Below, in pieces: positions 20,601 through 28,087 of a stretch of 64,000 nucleotides of DNA (positions are counted from its first letter, which is position 1; each line of letters opens with the position of its first letter). Source of the stretch: Chrysophaeum taylorii (lineage: Eukaryota; Sar; Pelagophyceae; Pelagomonadales; Pelagomonadaceae); NCBI GenBank assembly GCA_029834535.1, contig JAQMWT010000387.1, forward strand, positions 1 through 64,000, written 5' to 3'. Under the pieces are notes generated by a model. That model searched no databases. It had not been told where the DNA came from and was given only the letters and a program-made list of their open reading frames with translations. A program made the translations under genes and the position numbers.

Positions 20601-21848
20601 TACGAGCCGCCCGAGCGACGACCCGGCGGCGACGGTTCTAATTCTTCTTCTTCTTCTTCTTCGCGGCCCGCGCCGCGGTCCGTGCTCCCCCCCGACTTTT
20701 ACGACCGCCTCGACATCTCGCTCCGCAAGGCGCTCGACGACAAGGACCACTCCCGAGTCCGCGTCGCGGCCGCCAACGCCGTCGGGGCCTCGCGGTGCTC
20801 GGGCCACTCGCTCGAGAAACTCCTCGTGCTCGCGCGGCCCGTCAACGAGCGCCTCAAGCAGACCCAGGTCCCCCCCGAGCCCTCGGCCGACGTCCGCGCG
20901 ACCTGCGCCAAGGTCCTCAAGCGCTTCGGACCCGACAACCGCGACGCCGGCTTCGCGCTCCTCGACGCGCTGAGCGACAAGGACGTCACCACGCGCGACT
21001 CGGCCGCCGCCAGCTTCGCCGGCTTCTCGACGGCACCCTTCGTCGAAGACCTCGCGAAGGCCACCGTCAACAGGCTCCTGTCGCGCCGCGCCGCCGACGA
21101 CAGGAAAGACCCCTTCGCGCCCATCGTCCGCGCCGCGGCGGCGCGCGCCCTCGGCTTCCTCTCCTACGCCTCGCCCGCACTCGTCCTCCCGGCGCTCCAC
21201 GACGCGCTCAAAGCCGACCGCGAACCCCTCGTCCACTACGCCGTCTGCGTTTCCCTCGGCGCCCTCCGTTCCCCCGTTTCCCTGAGGCCCCTCCTCGCGC
21301 CCTTCCGCGACAAAAAAAACGCCAACGTCGCCCAAGCGGCGAAGGACGCCCTCGCCAACCTCGACTACTCGCGATTCCTCGCCGCGGGCGAACGCGTCGT
21401 CAAGCACGCCCCCGTCGTCAAGCGCTCCCGCAAAATTTTCACCACCCTCAAGGCCCTCGTCCTGACGGACCAGCCCCGCCTCTTCTACGTCGACGCCGAC
21501 ACCCTCAAACCAAAAAACTGCGACCTCCAGACCCTCGAGGTCGACAATTCCGGCACCGCGCAGCGCGGACGCACCCTCCTCTTCCACCTCCCGGGACAGG
21601 GCCGCGTCTCGGTTCTCTTGCTTTTCGGCCAGGCAAACGAGTGGGTCGCCGCGCGCGGCATCGCCCTCAGCCACAGGCTCAACCAACCTCCTCCCCCCGT
21701 CTCGGCTTCTTCTCCCCTTTCCTCCGTCCGCTCCTTCGACGCCGCCGACGACGACGACGATTCGTCCTTCGTCCGGGCCTCGCCCGCGCGACTTGGTTCC
21801 TCCCCCGCCCGAATCTCAAACGCGCGAGCCCCGAGGCGATGGAGCTGA
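17655..21848 (+). CDS. Large IQ-motif / HEAT-repeat / PH-domain scaffold protein
   Basis: 1,397 residues in one exon. Residues about 94-190 contain IQ-type calmodulin-binding helices (AIVLQSRWRRVVASR, TIRVQSISRR, AVRLQSAARS). A low-complexity Pro/Ser region follows to about 370. Residues about 372-1239 are a long array of HEAT-like repeats (for example DPGVRVEAVRAAHRLGSLEL and SADVRAASASALRDIF). Residues about 1255-1341 resemble the PDK1-type PH domain: KRSRKIFTTLKALVLTD then QPRLFYVD, ending in NEWVAARGIAL. The order suggests a calmodulin-regulated, membrane-recruited scaffold. The PH call is by motif resemblance. The stop lies in a (TGA)n tract. Two large antisense frames here are GC-driven shadows. 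Confidence 0.85.
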   Translation: MIVNPPATGGEEGRWQASSSMSEVGRPPRAPPLSERSSSSPRLRAPQPWGSQVSQAVISQLQSRQREASVDSVDEVLESPAAVEFEEETRCAIVLQSRWRRVVASREAARRREEARARENEMAVATIRVQSISRRTAAVAEMRQLQHERTERAAVRLQSAARSVAATRVARRRREQRLERADESQSAARAEQATFVTARRIARGGANERRRGRLTALLRRALPSSSSSSSTSGTRPGELVTAEVISPAEPLPPLANVEQVTSMRFGPDVDQLPHAQVVGGDDDDLPEPPPTVPGVAEFLSQPSRRRQPTTPQQPSSSSSSSVGANEWPPPPATSPRRASPRRAPPRPSAPPPASTPSNRPASRRRSRRPSDERVKQIGELAAYGPTADSRRGALALLADEHAGFSGGIAAVLALVRPLYDEDPGVRVEAVRAAHRLGSLELAQFALDDEAVQVRRAVLEALSTPDAFWRPGNDEDGGEASRRRLAALIVALMKALEDVSLDDSALTAALSRLRGALLATGVEDGALLSAPLEKAMQAQRSDEVRAAVVRAAGELRASDALRRVAIFDASPNVRRVAVEMLGWNGAARELRDFVLVSDDDATVRADALEWLARLDDATGLAERGVLGDRSAELRARAAELVGDVVSRRVAGAVPAPDDRGTGLPARRPAPPAPAPRLVDRARLARCSVGRLRELGYADATRALGTALSRDNNVGVRGSAAAQLARVGCVDELSRGLSDAHASLRLRVVELIGDIDDPEACCPPLETALRGDADEAVRRSALDRLGALGDPRRAIDDAATSDPDVPIRELAVGWLGRLSRADALLDKPLADARSADVRAASASALRDIFDANGGAPPRTSDKRAQAFRSALLMRLGDAERRVRVEAARALAALGERQWADVIKGDANDCARLAGVGGSKATAVLVFVLCNAAEGDDRVAAADALGRRDRDLELLSLNALCACCSEHALEPRLRVAALKALEALLYEPPERRPGGDGSNSSSSSSSRPAPRSVLPPDFYDRLDISLRKALDDKDHSRVRVAAANAVGASRCSGHSLEKLLVLARPVNERLKQTQVPPEPSADVRATCAKVLKRFGPDNRDAGFALLDALSDKDVTTRDSAAASFAGFSTAPFVEDLAKATVNRLLSRRAADDRKDPFAPIVRAAAARALGFLSYASPALVLPALHDALKADREPLVHYAVCVSLGALRSPVSLRPLLAPFRDKKNANVAQAAKDALANLDYSRFLAAGERVVKHAPVVKRSRKIFTTLKALVLTDQPRLFYVDADTLKPKNCDLQTLEVDNSGTAQRGRTLLFHLPGQGRVSVLLLFGQANEWVAARGIALSHRLNQPPPPVSASSPLSSVRSFDAADDDDDSSFVRASPARLGSSPARISNARAPRRWS

Positions 21849-22361
21849 TGATGATGATGATGATGATTTATCCGTGCTTTTCGATCGGATCGAATCTGAT
21901 CGAATCGGATCGGATCGGATCGGCCCGCTATCGATCGCGCTCGAGACCACCTTGCAAAGAATATGTACTAGACAACCCCTCCCTTCCTTTGAGACCCGTT
22001 GACTGGCTGACTGCCTCACTTCCTTCGTCGCCCCTCTCGCGGCCCTCGTTTTTTTTGTCGCCACCATCCCCGCCGCCGCAATGTCGTGCCGCCGCCGCTG
22101 CCTAAAACTGGAAAAAAAAATGTGTTCCCGGGGCCGACAAACACCACCTGCCTGTACAGCTGATGGCCGCCCCCCCACCCTCGCTCACCTTTTTTCTACG
22201 AACGAAAGACCCACCGCCATCGCGAGATACTGAATGCTGCTACTGACGACGACGACGACGATGCCGCCTTTTGTGCTCGCAAGAAGAAGAAGAAGAAGAA
22301 GAAGAAGAAACCGCGATTATATTATTATAGTTATCATTTTCATACGAACCACCAGGCTCGC
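21849..22361. other. Intergenic region with trinucleotide and other simple repeats
   Basis: Between two convergent genes. It starts with a (TGA)n tract directly at the HEAT gene stop. It then holds a tandem 'GATCGGATCG'-type stretch (about 21890-21925) and a (GAA)n run (about 22277-22310). No gene is supported. Confidence 0.7.
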
Positions 22362-23501
22362 TCACACGAGTATTATGTGAGGAGCGGCGACGGCGGAGGA
22401 ATCGAGCGGCGTGATGCAACAACTCCACGGCGGCGAGGCGCAGGGAGCAAGGCCATCGCAATCGCAGCAACAAGACGCGGAATGGTCGCCGACGGTCGCG
22501 GCCAAGAGAGGCGTGATCCAGTCGTATTTTGCCTGAAATGTCTGAGGGTCGATGTAGTCCATGAGGATCCGGGTTTTGTCCTCGACGGCCCCGCAACACG
22601 TCGCCTGCATCTTGCAAAACCCCTCAAAAGACATGCCGCGATCGGTTATGCCGCTATCGATCTTGGCACGCACGAGCTCCCACACTCGTGTCGCCTTGCC
22701 CTCAATTTGCACTTCGGCGACCGTACCCCGCGGGTACCTCTCCTGCACCGAGGTATTCTTAGCGGACCTGTCGTCGTCGCCGGAAGCGCCCTTCGCGCCC
22801 GCGATGAGCAGCGCCAGGTCGTCGACGATCCGCAGCTGCGACGCGTGGACCCACCTCACCGCAGGATCCGTCCCCGCGTCGTCCAAGATTGCAACGCAAC
22901 ACACTTGGCGGCCGTCCGGGTCCCAGCGTCGCACCTCGGCCGCCTTCCAGTCCCCAAGAAAATCCCCAAGACGCCGGCCGCCGCGAGCGACGTCGCGGAT
23001 CCTGCGCCGGAGGTAAGCCTCGAATTCCGTTGCGTGGAGCGTCGCGTCGTGCGCGTGCGCGTACGGCGAGCCCGTCACTTTGAGGATGTGGTGAAACAGC
23101 TGGCGGAAGAGCTCCACTTGCCGGGGCCTCAGCGAACGCACGCGCGCCTTGGTGTTGTACGTGAACTTGTTCACCTCGGGCGCGTAGAAGTCCTCGGGCA
23201 ACGCCCCCTTGGCAACAAAACCCGCTGTGCCTGCAAGACCGTGATTTTTTAACACCGCCTGGGCAGCGTTGCCCGCCGAAGTGTCTCTGAGCCTGTCACG
23301 ATCGAGACGCGCGTCTTCGAAGTTGTAGACTTTCCGCGACTCGGACACCGACCCCAGAACTTTGACGTAAGTCTTGCGACACTGGGCCAGTCGCCTTCGC
23401 CGCGCTTTCCCATACCTCTCACCCACAACCCGGCCCACCTTGTGGACCAACTCCGACAGCCTCTTGGTCCTTGTCTTTGGGCCTTTCGATTCGTCATTCA
23501 T
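22362..23501 (-). CDS. Conserved-looking protein of unknown function
   Basis: 379 residues from the ATG at 23501 (MNDESKGPKTRTKRLSELV). The frame continues upstream without an ATG at its far end, so the shorter start is preferred. The N-terminus is basic (many Lys/Arg, possibly nuclear). The middle contains helical stretches such as RPRQVELFRQLFHHILKVTG and a mixed region around VRRWDPDGRQVCCVAILDDA. The last 30 residues are Cys-rich and may partly be untranslated sequence. I recognise no family and assign no function. GC and codon use match the neighbouring host genes, which supports it being real. Confidence 0.65.
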   Translation of the reverse strand: MNDESKGPKTRTKRLSELVHKVGRVVGERYGKARRRRLAQCRKTYVKVLGSVSESRKVYNFEDARLDRDRLRDTSAGNAAQAVLKNHGLAGTAGFVAKGALPEDFYAPEVNKFTYNTKARVRSLRPRQVELFRQLFHHILKVTGSPYAHAHDATLHATEFEAYLRRRIRDVARGGRRLGDFLGDWKAAEVRRWDPDGRQVCCVAILDDAGTDPAVRWVHASQLRIVDDLALLIAGAKGASGDDDRSAKNTSVQERYPRGTVAEVQIEGKATRVWELVRAKIDSGITDRGMSFEGFCKMQATCCGAVEDKTRILMDYIDPQTFQAKYDWITPLLAATVGDHSASCCCDCDGLAPCASPPWSCCITPLDSSAVAAPHIILV

Positions 23502-23566
23502 AATAGGCGTTGTCAACCGTAAAAAAAGATTCGGACTACAATGTAATTGCAATAATTCGTCCGAGA

Positions 23567-24126
23567 ATGTTTGCGCGACGGCCAAACAATTCGAAGGGGC
23601 CCGAGCCCAGGTCGACACGGGTGAAGCGCCGGGAGACTACCAAGTCGAAGCCAGTACTGAAGTTCAAACAGAAGACGGCGACGGCTGACGATGAGAAAAA
23701 GCGGCGGCAGCAGACCTACGAACCGGCCATCGAACACCACGGCCAAAAAAACGGAGTCGGGACGGAAAGGTGCTTGTCCCAGCACCCCGAATGCCAGGGC
23801 GTCATCACGTGGCAGCAAGCAGCTCAAGGCTCGACTCAAGTGGTTAATGAATGCCCATCAACGAGGACTCTCTAGGAGGTGCACACCAGGAGCAATCGCT
23901 GCTCAGACCACTGAGTCTTTCTTTCTTCGACCAGATGAAGATGCTTGCTAGGACTTCACGGAATGCGGGCTTTGCCCTGACCGTCGCCGTGGTCGTGTGG
24001 GACAACCACGCCAGCAGCAAATTCGATGAGGTCATCGAGTCGTGCGAGGCAAACGGCAACAGCACGCACTTCGAGCCGCCCAACTTGTTGGGCTTCCTCC
24101 GCGCAGTACAACGAGAAGTTCCATAA
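23567..24126 (+). CDS. Uncertain multi-exon or decayed gene of unknown function, 5' part
   Basis: Plus-strand frames in this stretch have coding-like composition but do not join into one protein. The first (from the ATG at 23567, MFARRPNNSKGPEP) is Lys/Arg-rich. A second (about 23935-24126) reads MKMLARTSRNAGFALTVAVV and continues with an acidic SSKFDEVIESCEANG segment. Pyrimidine-rich AG acceptor-like sites (for example just before 23935) suggest introns, but no model was fully consistent. It could equally be a decayed gene. No family is recognised. Confidence 0.3.
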
Positions 24127-24452
24127 GGCGAAGCACATCTACAAAGAAAGCCATAAGCGCCCGCGCCCTGAATACCTCCGACCAGCTCAAGATCCTCGCA
24201 TAAACCTGGACGCGAGTCTTGTCGAATCCGACGTCCGTTTGATCCACCGCAGACATTGGAGCACCCGAAAATTAGTCATGCACCCGCCACCACGGGTCGG
24301 AAAAACCGCCGACATCGAACTGAACTTCACGTCGCCCGTGGGCGTGTAGACTGGCACGGATTCCTATTTACTACAATTCCAAGCTCGAGCAGGCCCAGGG
24401 TTTTTTTCATCAAGCTGCAGTCCGAGCGCGAGGTCAACCCCAAGGAGCCGAG

Positions 24453-24760
24453 GTGTTAAAGCCGACCAGGTTGACTAACGTGTCGTGGATCAACGACGAT
24501 CACGTCTCTGCAGAGATTTCGGACCTCCTGGGCGCCAGCGTCGAGCACGTCGAGGCTGAGCGCCGGCGCGCCAAGGCCTGCGCCCAGAAGCATCGCGCCG
24601 AAAAGTACGCGGACTTCGCGCGACTCCTGGCAGTCTGGATGCGATCCGAGGCTGGCTGCAAATGCGAGGATCTTCCGAGCTTCATGGAGGTTTACGACGC
24701 CAGCCGCGTCATCAGGTTCGACATCCGTGGTGACTCGAAGAAGAAGCCTGGGGTGGCGAA
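24453..24760 (+). CDS. Uncertain exon-like frame of unknown function
   Basis: A coding-like plus-strand frame: about 95 residues, rich in Ala/Arg/Glu helix (SDLLGASVEHVEAERRRAKA) and then SFMEVYDASRVIRFDIRG. It lacks an ATG at its left end and may be an exon of the same locus as 23567-24126, preceded by the acceptor-like 'ctctgcag' at about 24515. Past about 24760 the sequence becomes Gly-rich and loses coding character. Unrecognised. Confidence 0.3.
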
Positions 24761-25237
24761 GGGAGGGGGTCGGGGGACCTACGGAGGAAGAATAGGGGAA
24801 GGGGGGTCGAGGGACCGGCATGCCATGGCCTCGCAAAAAACCTGCGCGGCGCGCATCGGAGCACGGAGCGCATCGGAGCGCGGACTTTTGGTGGAAATTG
24901 GCTGTGGCAACTCGAGGCACAACAAGGCGGCCAAGTTCGCCGCATCTACCGCGAGTGGGGGGACGCCAACGCCTTGGGCCCGGCGCGCTGTGCCCTCGCC
25001 GCTCTCAGCAATGCCGCCGCCTCGAATAGTTCCACCCAGGCCGCCCGCGCCCAGCAGGACGCCACAGCCCGGCGATGACACCACCAAATAGGAAGCCGTC
25101 ACGTCTTGAACCTCAGCCCCTAGCGGGATGGATGCCTACCTCTTCCTCCTTCTAGGCACCCCTCACGTGTCGACGCAACCCTCGAAATCTCGGACAGCCC
25201 CCGCTCGCACACCCCCCCGTTTTACTGAGCTCTTCCG
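24761..25237. other. Intergenic stretch, nothing recognised
   Basis: G-rich and then C-rich non-coding-looking DNA between the uncertain locus and the MITE; no gene, RNA or repeat family recognised. Confidence 0.6.
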
Positions 25238-25301
25238 AGTTGACCTTTAAAAACCCTCAAGAAACGCTGAAGCCCCGCACCCTCCTCTCGCAGTACTAGT
25301 A

Positions 25302-25556
25302 GGGTCGGATAAGAAAACGAGACTAGCCCGCGCCGCAACGACGGGTCCTACAACGCGTGGGCTTTTTCCTTTTTTTGCGTGAGGGGACGAAAGGATGCCG
25401 ACTTCACTATGGGGACTAGTTCCATCGCGACGATCTCGCGGCGTGGCGGCACATACTGCTTGAGTACAAATGAACATAGCTCAGCGATCCGTTGAGTATG
25501 TCTTAGTACAAACTGAAACATAGTTAACGGCTCGTACGAACTTTCTTATCCGACCC
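25302..25556. mobile_element. MITE-like element with TA flanks and inverted termini
   Basis: The ends are perfect 15-bp inverted repeats: GGGTCGGATAAGAAA at 25302-25316 and its reverse complement at 25542-25556. Both sides are flanked by TA, as expected of a TA target duplication (Tc1/mariner-like). The 255-bp element has no coding capacity. It ends 35 bp before the ATG of the YqgF-type gene, so it may form part of that gene's promoter or 5' UTR. A 24-bp direct repeat (25239-25262 and 25565-25588, 21/24 identical) brackets it. Superfamily is inferred from the TA flank only. Confidence 0.75.
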
Positions 25557-25591
25557 TAGCAGTAGTCAACCTTTGAAAACCCTCAAGATCT

Positions 25592-26062
25592 ATGATAAAG
25601 AGCTTGGTGGCCCTCGCAGTAGTGGCGGAGGGACTCCAGGCGGCCGTGGGCGTAGATTACGGGACGAAGAAGTCGGGCGTCGGCGTCGGCGTTGGCTGGG
25701 CCGCGCGACCCGTGCGCGTCGTCCGCGAAACGAACGAAACGATCGTCGCTCGCGAAGTCGTGGGCATCGCGATGGCAGAGCGAGCGTCGACGCTCGTCGT
25801 CGGCCTGCCGCTCGAACGCAACGGGACCGAAGCCGCGCAGGCCGCCTTGACGCGCCGCTTCGCCCAGTGTCTGAGCGACCTCGCCGCGCGCTATATCCCC
25901 GAGTCTCAAGTCTTTTTGTGGGACGAGCGCTACTCGACCCAGGAGGCCGAGGTCGCCTTCGACGGCTCCGCAGGCCTCGACGCCCTTGCGGCCTGCGTCA
26001 TCCTCGACAGCTTCTTCGCCGAGGACGGCGAGGGCGCCGAGCTCGTACCCCCTCAAAGATGA
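25592..26062 (+). CDS. YqgF/RuvX-type RNase H-fold nuclease
   Basis: 156 residues. After a short hydrophobic N-terminus (MIKSLVALAVVAEGLQA), which may be a targeting peptide, comes GVDYGTKKSG with the catalytic Asp (D22). Next are LVVGLPLERNGTE and the DERYSTQEAE block, and the final acidic position in GLDALAACVILDSFF. These are the motifs of YqgF (bacterial pre-16S rRNA processing nuclease; also called a Holliday-junction resolvase-like protein). In an alga it most likely acts in the plastid or mitochondrion; this is inference. The MITE lies immediately upstream. CGR1 and RNase III genes follow on the same strand. Confidence 0.88.
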   Translation: MIKSLVALAVVAEGLQAAVGVDYGTKKSGVGVGVGWAARPVRVVRETNETIVAREVVGIAMAERASTLVVGLPLERNGTEAAQAALTRRFAQCLSDLAARYIPESQVFLWDERYSTQEAEVAFDGSAGLDALAACVILDSFFAEDGEGAELVPPQR

Positions 26063-26163
26063 TGATAGCCCCCAGGTTGGTTCCTGCCCTATCAATAGTT
26101 CAGTTCCCCGTTTTTGCGCTGCTCTCTCCTGGGGTAAGAATTAAAAGTCCAGTCTCGATCGAA

Positions 26164-26613
26164 ATGGGCGAAGATGATGGAAAAGGAGACCAGACAGAGC
26201 GAGCGCACGGGCGACCCGTAAGTGGCAGGCTGTGGAAGAGCGTCGAGAAACAGCGCGCCTCGGTGCTTCGAAATGTCAAGGCCAAGCAGACGTCGTGGGA
26301 CGCGCGCGAGGTAAAGCGAAGGGAGTTGCAGCTCATCAGGGAGCGCCAAGAGGAGCTCCTGGCGACTCGCAAGGCGCGGCTCGCGGAAATCAAGGCAAAG
26401 CGCGAGGCCAAAAAGGCCCGGAAGCAGCGGAACGAGTTCAAGAACGCATCGTACCAGGTCATCAACAACGAGATGACGATCAAATCGCTTAGTAAGAAGC
26501 AGCTCCGAATGATAAAGAGGACCCGAGTCTCCAAGGAGGGCGAGGTCGAACTCGTCGACGCCTATGCACCGACCTACGACCCGAAAGCCAAGCGCCAGAG
26601 GCGACGACGATAA
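26164..26613 (+). CDS. CGR1: CGR1-family rRNA-processing protein
   Basis: 149 residues with the Cgr1/CCDC86 layout. GRPVSGRLWKSVEKQRAS is followed by a long charged coiled coil (REVKRRELQLIRERQEELLA and on) and the closing block NEMTIKSLSKKQLRMIKRTR. Yeast Cgr1 is a nucleolar protein needed for 60S subunit and pre-rRNA processing; that role is established for the family and inferred here. The ATG at 26164 is chosen because the upstream part of the frame overlaps the YqgF gene out of frame. Spacing to YqgF is 101 bp on the same strand. Confidence 0.9.
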   Translation: MGEDDGKGDQTERAHGRPVSGRLWKSVEKQRASVLRNVKAKQTSWDAREVKRRELQLIRERQEELLATRKARLAEIKAKREAKKARKQRNEFKNASYQVINNEMTIKSLSKKQLRMIKRTRVSKEGEVELVDAYAPTYDPKAKRQRRRR

Positions 26614-26905
26614 GGCAAGCATCTCTTCTGCGAGTGGGGTGATTCCTTTATTTATATCCACAAACGCGGATCTGGTCGAGCGAGCCCGAGCGAGGACGCG
26701 CAGAAGAATGCCTTCCACCTGGCGCTTTTAGTTTATTATCCTCGGGAGGAGGGAGAATGGAAGGGCGTCGTCTTCGATCATAAGGGTCAGGGTGAGATGG
26801 TTCAACCGTGATGAGAAGCGGTGCCGTCGTGCGCCCGTGACGGCAGCAGCAAGGAGAGGCAGACACGAGGTAATCAATCCCGTGAGGCCTCCCGTGTTGG
26901 AAGAA

Positions 26906-27808
26906 ATGATGCGTCCCGCCGCGCTGTGGACGACGGCGTCAGTGCTCCGTAGCAGCGTAGGTTTTGCCCCTCGTGTTGAGAGGGGGTGGTTTGTCATGCG
27001 GCGCAGCGTGAACACGAAGAGCGAGGTGACCGAGTGCAGCGTGCGGTCGGTATTCTCGGAGTGCGGACTCCTGAATGTGCGGATCCACGAAACGTGGCCG
27101 TACGCGCAAGCGTTCGCGCACCCGTCAAAGTCGGCTGACGAGGGCCTCGCGCTCCAGAACCAGCGGCTCGAGTTCTTGGGGGACGCCGTGCTCGACTTGG
27201 CGACCGCCGCGTACGCGTTCGAGCTCTTTCCCGACGACGACGAGGGCGTGCTGACGACCGTCCGCCAGCAGCTCGTCAACCGCCAGAGCCTCGCTAGGTT
27301 TTCTCGGTGCCTCGGCCTCGACGCTTTCTTAGGCGCGACCCCGAGCGACAGGATCCTCGCCGACACCTTCGAGGCCTTGATCGCGGCTCGGTATGTCGAC
27401 GTCTTGACGGGTACCAACGACATTGGCCTCGCCTACGCCGAGACGACCACCTTTGTTCGAGCCGTCATCGACAAGCACGGCCTCGACCTCTGCGCGGTCA
27501 TCCAGCCCTTCAAGAGCGACAACCACTTCAACGTCACCAATTTTAAGGGACACCTCAACGTCGTCTGTTTGAAGTACGCGAACAAGGCCCCGGTCTACAG
27601 CTGCGTCGGTGACCGCGAAGTTAACGGGGTGCGCCACTGGACCATGAAGGTAGACACCCCCGTTTTCGACGTCACCGCGAACGCCACGGCCACCACCAAA
27701 CTCGGGGCCTCCCACAAGGCCGCCGCCATCGCGCTCAGCCACATCCGCAAGGCAATCAAGGATGAAAAAATAGTAGATCGTGCTGCGCCTTCCTGGGGGG
27801 TGATGTGA
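26906..27808 (+). CDS. RNase III-domain protein with C-terminal dsRNA-binding-like region
   Basis: 300 residues from the ATG at 26906; the frame extends upstream only to a GTG. The RNase III signature is RLEFLGDAVLDL (E89, D93), with the second acid pair in ADTFEALIAA. The position equivalent to the first Glu of the bacterial signature is Gln (Q86). The C-terminal part (about 215-295) has the layout of a dsRNA-binding domain ending in LGASHKAAAIALSHIRKA. The N-terminus contains VGFAP, reminiscent of the ASAFAP plastid cleavage motif. A role in organellar or nuclear rRNA maturation is inferred; it could also be a mitoribosomal RNase III-like subunit. Confidence 0.88.
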   Translation: MMRPAALWTTASVLRSSVGFAPRVERGWFVMRRSVNTKSEVTECSVRSVFSECGLLNVRIHETWPYAQAFAHPSKSADEGLALQNQRLEFLGDAVLDLATAAYAFELFPDDDEGVLTTVRQQLVNRQSLARFSRCLGLDAFLGATPSDRILADTFEALIAARYVDVLTGTNDIGLAYAETTTFVRAVIDKHGLDLCAVIQPFKSDNHFNVTNFKGHLNVVCLKYANKAPVYSCVGDREVNGVRHWTMKVDTPVFDVTANATATTKLGASHKAAAIALSHIRKAIKDEKIVDRAAPSWGVM

Positions 27809-28087
27809 TATCATGTGGTACATTGATCGATCGCCACAAGGCGGTGCTGATGCTTCTGCTGCTGCCTGTGTTCATTCATTCATTCATTCATTCATTCATT
27901 CATTCATACGCACATAAAAGGCTCGGGCGATTTATCGAGTGCACGCGGCACGCGCGCGCGCGTGAAAGTGGATCCCCAAAGCGGACGACTAAATAAGAGT
28001 TCCGGCTGTCTTCGTGGTCATGGCATTTGATTGAGCGAAAAACGCTGTGGGAGGAGGAGGACGGGGGGCATGCAGACGCAGTCCCAA
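27809..28087. repeat. Intergenic region with (ATTC)n microsatellite
   Basis: A pure ATTC/CATT tetranucleotide run lies at about 27871-27905 between two convergent genes. No gene is supported here. Confidence 0.8.

Noticed and set aside
18129-21686. 1,185-codon minus-strand open frame opposite the HEAT gene (and another of 924 codons at 17807-20581)
   Set aside because: Composition is Arg/Ala/Glu-biased as expected from antisense of GC-rich coding DNA, and there are no recognisable domains. The plus-strand frame has clear HEAT and PH patterns.
23510-23566. Upstream extension of the basic frame at 23567
   Set aside because: It begins at a TTG and overlaps the divergent gene's promoter space; the first ATG is at 23567.
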